64,000 nt of DNA from Candidatus Fimadaptatus faecigallinarum (GCA_018714445.1 DVNK01000014.1:1-64000); one strand, 5' to 3'; counted from the stretch's first letter, positions 33,395 to 42,043 are shown. Notes: generated by a model not told the origin, from the sequence alone. Program-made: numbers and translations.

Positions 33395-34500
33395 CGGCAA
33401 GACCTACTCGGCTTGAGATAGACCTTGGCGCCATAGCGGATAATATCCGGCTGCTCCGGGCGCGCCTTGCGCCCGGAGCGCGCTATCTGGCCGTGGTGAA
33501 GGCGGACGCCTACGGTCATGGCGCGCGGGATGTGCTTAAAGAGGCGTTGTGCCAGGGCGCGTGGGGCGGCGCGGTGGCGCTGCCCGAAGAAGGCGCGCAA
33601 CTGCGCGATGCGGGCATCGACTGTCCGGTACTGGTACTGGGCGGAGCGGATGCGGCATGCGCGCGCGCCGCGGTCGAGTACGGCCTGAGCCAGGCCGCGC
33701 CCGACGTGGATACGCTGAAGCTCTTGAGTGAAGCGGCGCGGGCGCTGGGCCGTCCGGCGCGGGCGCATATAAAGCTGGACACCGGAATGGGCCGCATAGG
33801 CGTGCGGCACGAGTCCGAGCTGGACGCGATGCTGGACTACCTGAGTGCGCATCCCGAGGTCGAACTGGAGGGCGTGTTCACGCACTTTGCACGCGCCGAT
33901 GAGTGCGGCGCGGATGCCCAGGCATATACGCGCGCGCAGGCCCGACGCTTTACCGAAATGTGCGGGCGCGTGACGGCGCGCGGGTTCAGCCCGATAAGGC
34001 ATATGGCAAACAGCGCCGCGATGCTGCGCTATCCCGAGTACGACATGGACATGGTGCGCATGGGCGTGTCGCTTTACGGGTTTTCGCCGTTCGTGGATGG
34101 ACTCAGGTATGCCCAGCGCTGGGTGACGCGCGTCATGTTTGCAAAGCGCGTGCCCGAGGGCACGCCGATAAGCTACGGCGGCACGTTCATCACTGCGCGT
34201 GAGTCGCTGATACTGACGCTGCCGGTGGGCTATGCCGACGGCTATCTGCGCGCATGGGGCAACAAGGCCTGTGTGCTGGTGCGCGGTCAGCGCGCGCCGG
34301 TGGTGGGCCGGGTGTGCATGGATCAGATAATGGTCGATGCGACCGATATACCGGGCGCGGGCGTGGGCGACGAGGCAGTGCTGCTGGGCGCCCAGGGCGC
34401 GCAGTGCATAACGCCCGAAGAGCTTGCGCGCATTGCCGATACGATACCTTATGAGGTGATGGTGGGCGTGCACTCGCGCGTGCCGCGGGTGGCTATATGA
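33391..34500 (+). CDS. alr: Alanine racemase
   Basis: A 369-residue PLP enzyme making D-alanine for peptidoglycan. The PLP lysine is Lys37 in AVVKADAYGHG. The second catalytic base Tyr is in ISYGGTF near residue 262. Other landmarks are LDTGMGRIGV, FTHFARADE and GRVCMDQIMVDAT. It starts at GTG 33391, overlapping the ACT gene stop (GTGA), so it is translationally coupled. Length is normal for the family. Confidence 0.95.
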   Translation: MTARPTRLEIDLGAIADNIRLLRARLAPGARYLAVVKADAYGHGARDVLKEALCQGAWGGAVALPEEGAQLRDAGIDCPVLVLGGADAACARAAVEYGLSQAAPDVDTLKLLSEAARALGRPARAHIKLDTGMGRIGVRHESELDAMLDYLSAHPEVELEGVFTHFARADECGADAQAYTRAQARRFTEMCGRVTARGFSPIRHMANSAAMLRYPEYDMDMVRMGVSLYGFSPFVDGLRYAQRWVTRVMFAKRVPEGTPISYGGTFITARESLILTLPVGYADGYLRAWGNKACVLVRGQRAPVVGRVCMDQIMVDATDIPGAGVGDEAVLLGAQGAQCITPEELARIADTIPYEVMVGVHSRVPRVAI

Positions 34501-35123
34501 GCGCGCACGGTCTGCGGCCAGTGGCCGGGCCGGCATGCGACGACTTGCATGCGGCGACAAGGCAGGCGCGCGCCGAACTCAGGCGCGAGATGCGCGCGCG
34601 CCGCGATGCGCTGGATGCGCAGTATCGCGCTGCCGCCGCGCGGGATGTCGCAGGGCATGTGCTTGAGAGCGGACTGTGGCGGAGCGCCGGCAGTGTGTTT
34701 GCGTACTGCGCGACTGGCAGTGAACTGGGAACGCGCGCGCTGCTGGAGGCCGCGCTTGGCGAGGGCAAGGCGCTGTATCTGCCGCGCTGCGTGCGTCGGG
34801 GCGAGATGCGGCTGATACGCGTGCATGCGCTGGGTGAGTTGAGGCCGGGCAGGTTTGGAATACCGGAACCGGTTGGCGATGAGGAACTGCTGGGCACTCC
34901 GGATCTGTGCCTGGCGCCGGGGCTGGCGTTTGACCGCGCGGGCGGACGGCTGGGTTATGGCGGCGGGTATTACGACAGGTTTCTGGCGGGCGCGCGGCCG
35001 GCGGTTGCGGCGCTGGCGTACCCGTGCCAGGTTATTGAGCGCGTGCCGGTGCTTGAACACGACGCGCCGGTCGACTATATCATAACTCCCGCGGGCATTG
35101 TTTCCTGCGATGAAAGGGCGTAG
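34497..35123 (+). CDS. 5-formyltetrahydrofolate cyclo-ligase
   Basis: A 208-residue enzyme converting 5-formyl-THF to 5,10-methenyl-THF with ATP. The N-terminal RQARAELRREMRARRDAL, the GRFGIPEP segment and the ATP/substrate loop GRLGYGGGYYDRFL are diagnostic. The first ~20 residues are longer than usual. An ATGA overlap with alr indicates coupling. Confidence 0.92.
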   Translation: MSAHGLRPVAGPACDDLHAATRQARAELRREMRARRDALDAQYRAAAARDVAGHVLESGLWRSAGSVFAYCATGSELGTRALLEAALGEGKALYLPRCVRRGEMRLIRVHALGELRPGRFGIPEPVGDEELLGTPDLCLAPGLAFDRAGGRLGYGGGYYDRFLAGARPAVAALAYPCQVIERVPVLEHDAPVDYIITPAGIVSCDERA

Positions 35124-35127
35124 ACTT

Positions 35128-35844
35128 ATGAACTTGAAGGCGATAGTCAGGGTAGCGGCGCGCTCGTGGCTGATAATGGTCATAATGGCGATGCTGGAGC
35201 TGATGTTCTTTCCGGCGCTTGCATCGGGCAACTCGGTGCTCAACATTGTGCTTAACATAGCGGTCACACTGGCGTCGGTGCTGTTTGCGTATGCGGGCGG
35301 CGCGAGCTCGGGTGAAAACGACATAAGCTATGGCGAACTGCTGGCCAAGCGCGAAGAGGGCGGCTATACCGCCACGGCGCAGGACCGGGCCAAGTGTTAC
35401 AGCCGGTCGCGCGCATTGGCGGGCATGTTTGTAGGCGCGCTGCCGTGGACGATAATGGCGCTGGTGGTGTTGATAACCGGCGTGGGCTATGTGCACGTGG
35501 CGGCGGAGGAAGTGCCCGACTACCTGTTCCCGGCGGCCGAAGATCTGGCCATGACATCGCATGAGATCGTGGATCTGATAGCGCGCATCATGTTCTCGGG
35601 ATTCCTGGGCTTCTTTACGTTTGTGGACAATGCAGGTCCGGGATTGCTGGACTACCTGTTCCTGCCGATGAGCTTTGTCTATCCGCTCGCGGTGTTCATA
35701 GGGTACCTCACCGGCCCGATACAGCATCGCAAGAAGCTCAAGATGATAGAGGAGGGCAAGCGCAAGAAGCTGCGCAAGATCCGCGCCGATCAGCGCCGCA
35801 AAAAGCGCCAGCAGCAGCCCAAGCAGCCTAAGCCTGAGGTCTGA
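35128..35844 (+). CDS. Hypothetical multi-pass membrane protein with basic tail
   Basis: A 238-residue protein with hydrophobic segments at about 12-32, 36-56, 97-120, 147-170 and 176-198, and a strongly basic, Gln-rich C-terminal tail (KRKKLRKIRADQRRKKRQQQ) likely in the cytoplasm. No family recognised. It starts 5 bases after the cyclo-ligase gene with AAAGGG as the binding site, so it is the last gene of this operon. Confidence 0.65.
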   Translation: MNLKAIVRVAARSWLIMVIMAMLELMFFPALASGNSVLNIVLNIAVTLASVLFAYAGGASSGENDISYGELLAKREEGGYTATAQDRAKCYSRSRALAGMFVGALPWTIMALVVLITGVGYVHVAAEEVPDYLFPAAEDLAMTSHEIVDLIARIMFSGFLGFFTFVDNAGPGLLDYLFLPMSFVYPLAVFIGYLTGPIQHRKKLKMIEEGKRKKLRKIRADQRRKKRQQQPKQPKPEV

Positions 35845-35864
35845 TTCCGATTTGATTGATTTGT

Positions 35865-35902
35865 GCGCTCCGCTCCCGAGGGGGTGGAGCGCTTTTGCTT
35901 TG
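35865..35902 (+). terminator. Rho-independent terminator
   Basis: GCGCTCC (35865-35871) pairs with GGAGCGC (35886-35892), with extra pairing inside, followed by TTTTGCTTTG. Confidence 0.88.
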
Positions 35903-36018
35903 CCTTAAATTGACATTAAATTTCATATATGTAATCGATTTACAGCGCGTTTTGCAGCGCTAACAGGCGTATGCTGGTGGTTTTTGGCGTCATAGATGTT
36001 ATAATTCGCGGCGCGGTC

Positions 36019-36048
36019 TTGTGTGGCCGTATTGAGATGTGCTATAAT
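36019..36048 (+). promoter_or_regulatory. Probable sigma-A promoter of rsmD-coaD
   Basis: TTGTGT (36019-36024) and TATAAT (36043-36048), 18-base spacer. Confidence 0.6.
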
Positions 36049-36101
36049 GAAAGCGATACCTGAGCGCTGAAAGCATACGCGCCCGGGTGGGGAGGACTTT
36101 G

Positions 36102-36683
36102 ATGCGCATAGTTGGCGGAGAGGCGGGCGGACGCCGCATACTCGCGCCTGAGGGCCGCAATACGCGCCCAACTGCGGAGCGCGTGCGTGAGGCCGTGTTC
36201 TCGATGCTGGGCGGACGGCTGGATGGCGAGGTCGTGTTGGACGTGTTTGCCGGGTCGGGCGCGATGGCGCTGGAGGCTTTGAGCCGGGGCGCCGAGCGCG
36301 CGGTGTTGTGCGAAAGCTCGCGCCAGGCTGCGGCGGTTATTCGCCGCAATATAGATTCGCTGGGCTACGGAGAGCGTGCGCAGTTGATTGCACGGGACTG
36401 GCGCGTGGCGCTGGCCGGGCCGGGCGGCGGGTTTTCGGTGGTGTTCATAGATCCGCCGTACAAGCGCGTGGACGAGTACCGGCAAGTGCTGGAGCATCTG
36501 GCGGCTTGCGGGCGACTGGCGCCCGGGGCGTACCTGGTGCTGGAGCACGAAGCGCACACCCGGCTGGATGGACTGCCGTCGGTATACGAGCAGCTCAAAC
36601 CGCATCGCTATGGCGATACCGCGATAACGCTGCTCAGGTACGATGGCGCGAAAGACGATGTGGCAGGCGGTGAAGCTGAATGA
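36102..36683 (+). CDS. rsmD: 16S rRNA (guanine966-N2)-methyltransferase
   Basis: A 193-residue enzyme. MRIVGGEAGGRRILAPEG, TRPTAERVREAVFSML, the SAM motif VLDVFAGSGAMALEALSRGA and catalytic DPPY near residue 117 are all typical of RsmD. ATG 36102 is chosen after GGGGAGG. An ATGA overlap with coaD matches the common rsmD-coaD pairing of Firmicutes. Confidence 0.94.
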   Translation: MRIVGGEAGGRRILAPEGRNTRPTAERVREAVFSMLGGRLDGEVVLDVFAGSGAMALEALSRGAERAVLCESSRQAAAVIRRNIDSLGYGERAQLIARDWRVALAGPGGGFSVVFIDPPYKRVDEYRQVLEHLAACGRLAPGAYLVLEHEAHTRLDGLPSVYEQLKPHRYGDTAITLLRYDGAKDDVAGGEAE

Positions 36684-37171
36684 TTTGCGTATATGCGGGC
36701 AGCTTTGACCCGATAACTGTGGGTCATCTGGACATAATCCGGCGGGCCAGCGCGGTGTTTGACGGCGTTATAGTCGCCGTGCTCAATAACCGTGCCAAGC
36801 GCCCCGCGTTTTCGGTCGAGCAACGGCTGGAGTTCATACGCCGCGCCACTGAAGACATTGCCGGCGTGAGCGTGGATTCGTTTGACGGACTGCTGATCGA
36901 TTACCTGCGCAAGGTGGGCGTGCGTGTGATACTGCGCGGCCTGCGCGCGGCCGGCGATTTTGAAAGCGAAACCCAGACCGCCGCGCTGAACCGGCGGCTG
37001 TATCCGGACGCTGAGACGATGTTCATGATGACGTCGCCCGAATATGCGTGCGTGAGTTCTACGGCGGTGCGCGAGATAGCCTCGTTTGGCGGAGATATAT
37101 CGGGGTTGGTGCCGCCGCAGATACTGGATATGGTCAATGAGGGATTTGATATATATTACAATAGAAGTTGA
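36680..37171 (+). CDS. coaD: Phosphopantetheine adenylyltransferase
   Basis: A 163-residue enzyme of CoA synthesis (4'-phosphopantetheine plus ATP to dephospho-CoA). The nucleotidyltransferase motif TVGH is at residues 13-16 in GSFDPITVGHLDII. RGLRAAGDFESE and the second ATP motif YACVSSTAVREI are present, followed by GGDISGLVP. Full length. Confidence 0.96.
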   Translation: MICVYAGSFDPITVGHLDIIRRASAVFDGVIVAVLNNRAKRPAFSVEQRLEFIRRATEDIAGVSVDSFDGLLIDYLRKVGVRVILRGLRAAGDFESETQTAALNRRLYPDAETMFMMTSPEYACVSSTAVREIASFGGDISGLVPPQILDMVNEGFDIYYNRS

Positions 37172-37191
37172 CGGAAGGGAGATTCGCGTGT

Positions 37192-37896
37192 ATGGACAGG
37201 GATATGCGTGACCGCGGCAGCCGTCAGAGCGACGAGCGGGATAACGAGCGCGCGCAGGGAAGCGCGTCGGGCAATTCGCGCCAGGGCAATCGCCAGGGCG
37301 GTGAGGAGTACGCGCTGGACGAGCTGGTGCAGATAATCAGGATAATACTCACCGAGGAATCGCGCGCGGTGCCGATGAAGAAATATCTGCGCATTGTCGA
37401 TGTCGATAAGGCGCTGCATTTTGTTGATTCCATGGAACGCCAGATGCCCAGAGAGATCATGGAGGCGCGCCGCATACGCGAGGAGCGCGACGACATAATA
37501 GAAGTGGCTCGCCGCCGTGCCGATTCGATATTCAGCGACGCTGAAAGCCGTGCCCGCGTGGCCATGGAGGACGCCGAAAAGAGCGCCCAGGCTACGGTCG
37601 CCGAAGCTGAAAACCGCGCCGCGCAGATCGTCGATGAGGCCCAAAAGCAGGCTCGCGTGCTGATAGACCAGAACCAGGTGCGCCGCCTGGCCGAGGAAGA
37701 AGCTCAAAAGCTCATGGCTAACGCGCGCAGCAAGGCCAGTACAGTCGTGCGCCAGGCCACTGATTACGCCGATCAGATGCTCAATGGCCTGGAGGACTTC
37801 CTTAACTCCGAACTGAGCGCGGTCAGGTCAAGCCGCGACAATATCCATCAGAATCACAGGGATGCCCAGACCAATGTCGGCGGGCAGTCCAAGTGA
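37192..37896 (+). CDS. Coiled-coil protein resembling ATP synthase b/E subunits
   Basis: A 234-residue soluble protein. A Gln/Arg/Ser-rich N-terminus (1-37) is followed by a small helical block (YALDELVQIIRIILTEES). A long heptad-rich helix (~85-200) carries repeated Ala/Glu/Arg segments of the ATP-synthase stalk or DivIVA style. Proteins like this commonly follow coaD in Clostridia, but their function is not established. ATG 37192 follows GAAGGGAG. The frame before it has no site. Confidence 0.6.
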   Translation: MDRDMRDRGSRQSDERDNERAQGSASGNSRQGNRQGGEEYALDELVQIIRIILTEESRAVPMKKYLRIVDVDKALHFVDSMERQMPREIMEARRIREERDDIIEVARRRADSIFSDAESRARVAMEDAEKSAQATVAEAENRAAQIVDEAQKQARVLIDQNQVRRLAEEEAQKLMANARSKASTVVRQATDYADQMLNGLEDFLNSELSAVRSSRDNIHQNHRDAQTNVGGQSK

Positions 37897-37980
37897 TGTC
37901 AAATCAATATGCGTTCCGCAGCTCGGAAGTGGCGGCGTGATGCGCTTAGTTTCGCGTCGATATAATCGGCGCGATTTTTG

Positions 37981-38187
37981 TATAATGGCGTTGCACGGCT
38001 GCATGGCGTGAGATCTGCGACCATGCAGCGCGCATGTAACAAGGGGGGTATGAAAAATGTTCGCTGCGGCTGTCAAGGCTCCATGCAAGGTCTGATGTAG
38101 GACGGGGATTGCATGGAGCAGCAAGTTTACGCCGTCCATATCAGGCTTTGCCTTTGTTTATAAATAACATGAACGGAGAGCAGAGCC
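37981..38187 (+). promoter_or_regulatory. Leader of the MFS exporter with nested and alternative hairpins (candidate attenuator)
   Basis: Two -10-like TATAAT boxes (37961 and 37981) lack clear -35 boxes. From the second, the transcript would begin near 37993. Hairpin 1 is GCTGCATGG (37998-38006) with CCATGCAGC (38021-38029). Hairpin 2 is GCTCCATGCAA (38078-38088) with TTGCATGGAGC (38109-38119), an 11-bp perfect stem. Hairpin 3 is GGACGG (38100-38105) with CCGTCC (38132-38137). Hairpin 3 interlocks with hairpin 2, so they should be mutually exclusive. A small reading frame runs into hairpin 2. Confidence 0.55.
38057..38095 (+). CDS. Candidate 12-residue leader peptide
   Basis: ATG at 38057 is preceded by AAGGGGGG (38041-38048) at an 8-base spacing, one of the strongest ribosome binding sites in the window. 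It encodes MFAAAVKAPCKV and stops at 38095. The last six codons lie in the 5' arm and loop of the 11-bp hairpin 38078-38119. A ribosome stalled there would open that hairpin. An alternative ATG at 38050 in another frame gives a 16-residue peptide ending at 38100, but its spacing is too short. Confidence 0.45.
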   Translation: MFAAAVKAPCKV

Positions 38188-39483
38188 ATGAAACAGAATA
38201 TATTCAAGGGCCTGAAGAGCTTTTTGCTGCTGTGGAGTTCGCAGGCGGTGTCGGCGCTGGGCACGTCAATGACGAGCTACGCGCTCATAATATGGACTTA
38301 CGCCCGGCAGGGCACGGCGTCCAGCGTTACGCTGCTTTCGTTTTTCACGTTTTTGCCGACGATAGCGCTGCGCTTTGTGACCGGCGCCATCGCCGACCGC
38401 TGGAATAAGAAGCGGATAATGCTCGCCGCCGACGCGGCCGCGGCATGTGGTACAGCCGTGATCTTTGCGCTGTATTCCCAGAACGCACTGCAGGTATGGC
38501 ACCTGTATGTGATAAACACGCTGCTCAGCTTCATGGATGCATTCCAGAGTCCGGCGGCGCATGTCGCGACCAGTCTGCTGGTGCCACGGGAACAGTATGC
38601 GCGCGTTAGCGGATTACAATCGCTGTCCGGGGCTGCCGTGTCGATAATTGCGCCGGCATTGGGCAGCGTGTTGCTGGCGGCAGGCGGGCTGGAACTGGTG
38701 CTGGCGGTCGATTTGGCAAGCTTTGCGGTAGCGTTTGGCGTGCTGGGCGGGTTTATACGCATACCGGATATGCCGCGCGGCGCGGACGCTGCGGATGACT
38801 CGCTGATACACAGCTGCATGGCCGGGGTGAACTTCCTGCGCAGGCGCGCGGGACTGCTGCGATTGATACTCTCGTTTACGGCGATTAACTTCCTTGCAAA
38901 GCTCGGCGGCGACGGCATGCTGTCGGCGTTTATACTTGCACGGTCGGGCGGCGACCAGCAGGCGTTGGGCATAGTGCAATCGGCCGGCGCTCTGGGCACG
39001 CTCGTGGGCGGCGCGATAGTAACGCTGATGCGGCCTGTGCGGCGCAAGGTGAAAGTGGTTTTCGGCTGTTGTGCGGCGGTGTTTCTGATAGGGGATACAG
39101 CGCAGAGCCTGACCGACGCGCTGCCGCTGTGGGCAGTGCTTGAGTTTGCCTCGTATGTGCTTGTGGCCGTGCTGGGCGCGAATCTTATGGCATTGGTGCG
39201 CTCCAATACGCCAATGGAATTGCAGGGCCGTGTGTTCTCGGCGCAGAGCACCATACAGAACGGCGCGATACCGCTGGGCCTGCTGCTGGGCGGAGCGCTG
39301 GCCGATCATGTGTTTGAGCCGTTCATGGCGGGAGATTCGCCGGCGCAACGGCTGCTGGCGCAGGTGTTTGGCGTGGGCAGTGGTGCGGGGATAGCGGTCA
39401 TGTTCTGCATTGTGGGCGTGTTGGGTTGCGCTGTATGTCTGAGCGCGCTGATGGATCCGATATATAAGCGGTTGGATGAGTAA
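38188..39483 (+). CDS. MFS transporter, macrolide-efflux (MefA)-like
   Basis: A 431-residue transporter with 12 predicted membrane helices. LLLWSSQAVSALGTSMTSYALIIW and GAIADRWNKKRIML (the helix 2-3 MFS motif) are visible. Helix 7 carries NFLAKLGGDGMLSAFILARS, and the C-terminal half contains GRVFSAQSTIQNGAIPLG. The layout matches the MFS_3/MefA-type exporters, which include macrolide and other drug pumps. Actual substrate unknown. GGAGAG precedes the ATG. It is monocistronic and preceded by a leader with possible ribosome-mediated control. Confidence 0.82.
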   Translation: MKQNIFKGLKSFLLLWSSQAVSALGTSMTSYALIIWTYARQGTASSVTLLSFFTFLPTIALRFVTGAIADRWNKKRIMLAADAAAACGTAVIFALYSQNALQVWHLYVINTLLSFMDAFQSPAAHVATSLLVPREQYARVSGLQSLSGAAVSIIAPALGSVLLAAGGLELVLAVDLASFAVAFGVLGGFIRIPDMPRGADAADDSLIHSCMAGVNFLRRRAGLLRLILSFTAINFLAKLGGDGMLSAFILARSGGDQQALGIVQSAGALGTLVGGAIVTLMRPVRRKVKVVFGCCAAVFLIGDTAQSLTDALPLWAVLEFASYVLVAVLGANLMALVRSNTPMELQGRVFSAQSTIQNGAIPLGLLLGGALADHVFEPFMAGDSPAQRLLAQVFGVGSGAGIAVMFCIVGVLGCAVCLSALMDPIYKRLDE

Positions 39484-39520
39484 CGACAGGATTAAAGCAT
39501 GGCGTTTATGTAGACGCACT

Positions 39521-39549
39521 GCGCGCGGAGGACATCGTCCTCCGCGCGC
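39521..39549. other. Perfect GC-rich hairpin after the MFS gene
   Basis: GCGCGCGGAGGAC and GTCCTCCGCGCGC form a 13-bp perfect stem with a 3-base loop. The site lies between the MFS stop and the convergent ylbJ-like gene. Neither strand has a U-run, so it is a terminator-like but unproven element. Confidence 0.6.
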
Positions 39550-39668
39550 CTTACATATCCGCCGAATGTGCGGATCGCCGTTTGGTTTTGTGCCATGCGT
39601 GTTGAAAAACTTGATGCGCGCCGCGCAATTTCGCACTGCATACGGGGTGAACAGCGCAATTTACAGAT

Positions 39669-41306
39669 TTAAGCGCTGTGTGCGCCCTGCCCGGTTGGCG
39701 CAGGCTTTGAGTTGAGTTTATCCCAGGCGATATAGCGCCGGTTCAGCAGCGCCGCAATGACCGCCAGTCCCAGCGCTACCAATGCTAACGGCGCGGTCGG
39801 CGGCGAGGGCAACACTTCGGTTGCGCGTGCGAACGTCTCCACGGCGCCCGCCCGACTCAGCACAGCGCAGATCAGCGCGGCAAGTACGCCCTGCACCGCC
39901 TTGCCCAGCAGATATAGCCCGCTCGGTATGCCCACCGGCCGCAACAGCGACAGGGCCTGCATACCTATCGACAAACCGCCGAATGTTATCGCAAAGCATA
40001 CCAGGGGCAGCACATGCGCGCCGGGCAATTCGGCCAGCGTTAGACTGCCGCCGGCCATTTCCATAAGCGCATGCATGCAAGCCGGCACGATTGGAGGCAG
40101 TCCGGGCGCCAACAACATCACGCCAAGGTACATGTAGGCGCTCAGCACGCTGAACAGCACTACCCAGCAACCTACAAGCAGCGTTGCGCGCGCAGCTTCC
40201 AGCGCTGGAGATGCGGCCGCAGGGCTTGCAGTGGAAGCCGGCGCGGTCTCGCGTGCAAACGAGTCCTTAGCCTCAGCGTCGCGCAAGTCGGCGCGGACAT
40301 ACTCTGTACGTGCCGAACTGGCGCGGGACGAGGTTGCCTCAGCGGCACCAATGGCCGCCGAACCGGCACGGGACGGGGTACCCCCGTCTGCACCAGCGGC
40401 CGGCGAACTGGCTTGGGACATGTGCGCGCCGATTGTACCGACACCTGTTGAACGAGCATTTGACGTGGAGAAGCCTGTCGAACCGGAATGGGATTTGGTA
40501 CCCCCGTCTGCATCAACTGCCGTCGAACCGGCTTGGGACATGTGCGCGCCGGTTGTACCGACACCTGTTGAACGAGCATTTGACGTGGAGAAGCCTGCCG
40601 AACCGGAATGGGATTTGGTAACCCCGTCTGCACCAACTGCCGCCGAACCGGCGTGGGACATGTGCGCGCCAGTTGTACCGATATCAATTGAACCGGAATT
40701 GGACCTGGATACGCCGGCTGGGCTGGCGCCGGATGTGGTCGAAGCGGCTGGGCGGGCGTTGGCTAAACTGCCTTTAAGCGGCTCTACGTTGCCCAGGCGC
40801 CGCGCTATTGCGCTATTGCTGGTCAGCAGCCGCAATGGCACAGCGCTGGCCAGTATGCCCAGCCAGCTGGCCACGAGCAACGTCCAGCCCGCGCCGGGCA
40901 AGGCCTGCTCCAGCGCGCCCAGTGCGAACGCGGGCGAACATGCCGAGCTCAGCCATGCCAGACGCAGGTATGCCGCACGCGGCCCGCCGCGCTCGGCGCA
41001 TATGGCCGTCAGTGCCGCTCCGGTTGGGTTGCCGCCGAGCCAGCCGCAAACGATCGCGCCTGCGCCGTCCTCAGGGCAGCCCAGCACACGCGCCAGCCCG
41101 CCCAGCTTCCGCCCCAGCAGCCGGCCCAGTCCGCCCCGCTGCAGCGCTATCGCCAGAAAACAGTACGGAAACAGCGCCGGCACCAGTGCGCCCGCCCATA
41201 CGATGAGGCCCTGGCGCGCGGCGCTCAGTCCCACCTGCGGCCATAGCGTCAGCAGCAGCACGCCTGCGCCCAGCGCCGCCAACTTCAGCTTTGCAGCTGG
41301 TTTCAT
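39669..41306 (-). CDS. YlbJ-like sporulation integral membrane protein with an inserted 40-residue repeat
   Basis: A 545-residue membrane protein. The N-terminal half (1-170) has GATE-type transporter features: WAGALVPALFPYCFLAIAL, GAIVCGWLGGNPTGAALTAI and LSSACSPAFALGALEQ. The C-terminal half (370-530) has MYLGVMLLAPGLPPIV, FAITFGGLSIGMQALSLL and further helices. Between them lies a ~190-residue Ser/Thr/Gly/Ala-rich hydrophilic insert made largely of 40-residue repeats (SHSGSxGFSTSNARSTGVG). B. subtilis YlbJ lacks such an insert and has 408 residues. Position next to tmcAL matches ylbJ/ylbM synteny. GGAGG precedes the ATG. Confidence 0.75.
   Translation of the reverse strand: MKPAAKLKLAALGAGVLLLTLWPQVGLSAARQGLIVWAGALVPALFPYCFLAIALQRGGLGRLLGRKLGGLARVLGCPEDGAGAIVCGWLGGNPTGAALTAICAERGGPRAAYLRLAWLSSACSPAFALGALEQALPGAGWTLLVASWLGILASAVPLRLLTSNSAIARRLGNVEPLKGSLANARPAASTTSGASPAGVSRSNSGSIDIGTTGAHMSHAGSAAVGADGVTKSHSGSAGFSTSNARSTGVGTTGAHMSQAGSTAVDADGGTKSHSGSTGFSTSNARSTGVGTIGAHMSQASSPAAGADGGTPSRAGSAAIGAAEATSSRASSARTEYVRADLRDAEAKDSFARETAPASTASPAAASPALEAARATLLVGCWVVLFSVLSAYMYLGVMLLAPGLPPIVPACMHALMEMAGGSLTLAELPGAHVLPLVCFAITFGGLSIGMQALSLLRPVGIPSGLYLLGKAVQGVLAALICAVLSRAGAVETFARATEVLPSPPTAPLALVALGLAVIAALLNRRYIAWDKLNSKPAPTGQGAHSA
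40376..40690 (-). repeat. In-frame 120-bp tandem repeat within the ylbJ-like gene, about 2.6 copies
   Basis: The same sequence point (CATGTGCGCGCC on the plus strand) recurs exactly every 120 bases at 40419, 40539 and 40659. Copies differ by only a few bases. The period encodes 40 residues, so gain or loss of units keeps the frame. Weaker, older copies appear to extend on both sides. Confidence 0.93.
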
Positions 41307-41379
41307 ACAATCGCCTCCGCGCGGTTTGATATGCTTATTGATATGCGCCCGCGTCGGTTGCGATGAATGCGCCGCTTTA

Positions 41380-41970
41380 TCACAGCGAAGGTATGATAAG
41401 CAATACCATAAAAGCGATTCCTGCGCCTATTATGAGTGCGCGCCGCCGCCGGCAGCCCTTGAACAGAAAGTCCAGCAGCAGTGCATATGGCGTCTGATCC
41501 GGTTTGCACAGGGGCTTGAGCGCGCGATTGAGCGCGATGCAGCCGATGACCGCCAGCGCCAGTCCCAGCGCCAGCGTCGCGCACAGCGCTATGCCGCCGG
41601 CAAGCGCGTCGACCTTCATAAGCGTGACATATGGGTTCAGCGTCAACTGCGACAGCGCCATGACCGACAGTCCGGCCAACAGCTGCCGCATGCCGGCATA
41701 CGCGGCGTCAGGCCAGCCGTCCATGCGCTGCGGATACAGCCCCAGCAGCACGCATTGCAGACACAGCGCCATGGCCGGCAATCTGAATACGTAAAACAGG
41801 CTTTTGTCCTTGTCGCCCCAGCTGCCGCCCCATGGCGCGAGGTATACCGGCACTTTTTCGCCCAGCGCGCCGTAGTTGTGCGCCAGAACCGCTATTACCA
41901 GCACGCTGACCACGCCCGCCAGCACGCAGTATGCCGCCAGCGCGGCCGTCTTGAGTTTGGTGTGTTTCAT
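41380..41970 (-). CDS. Membrane protein, possibly DUF1648-like
   Basis: A 196-residue protein with hydrophobic helices at about 8-30, 62-80, 90-110, 125-147 and 176-195. The segment after helix 1 (GALGEKVPVYLAPWGGSWGDKDKSLF) resembles the DUF1648 motif, in which a Pro-x-H/Y-x and Gly-rich turn precede the second helix. Function unknown. It is divergent from nothing nearby and probably co-transcribed with the ylbJ-like gene 73 bases downstream. Confidence 0.6.
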   Translation of the reverse strand: MKHTKLKTAALAAYCVLAGVVSVLVIAVLAHNYGALGEKVPVYLAPWGGSWGDKDKSLFYVFRLPAMALCLQCVLLGLYPQRMDGWPDAAYAGMRQLLAGLSVMALSQLTLNPYVTLMKVDALAGGIALCATLALGLALAVIGCIALNRALKPLCKPDQTPYALLLDFLFKGCRRRRALIIGAGIAFMVLLIIPSL

Positions 41971-42015
41971 TTAGTCATCCTCCGCAATGTAAGGCGCTTG
42001 CACGCCATATCGTCT

Positions 42016-42043
42016 ATTGTACCAGCTCGCAAGGAGTTGTCAA
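42016..42043 (-). promoter_or_regulatory. Sigma-A promoter of the DUF1648-like / ylbJ-like pair
   Basis: On the minus strand, TTGACA (42043-42038) and TACAAT (42021-42016), 16-base spacer, about 45 bases before the start. Confidence 0.75.

Noticed and set aside
37961-37966. First TATAAT upstream of the MFS gene as the main promoter
   Set aside because: No -35 within 15-19 bases. The second box (37981) fits the hairpin start better, though it too lacks a good -35, so neither is called firmly.
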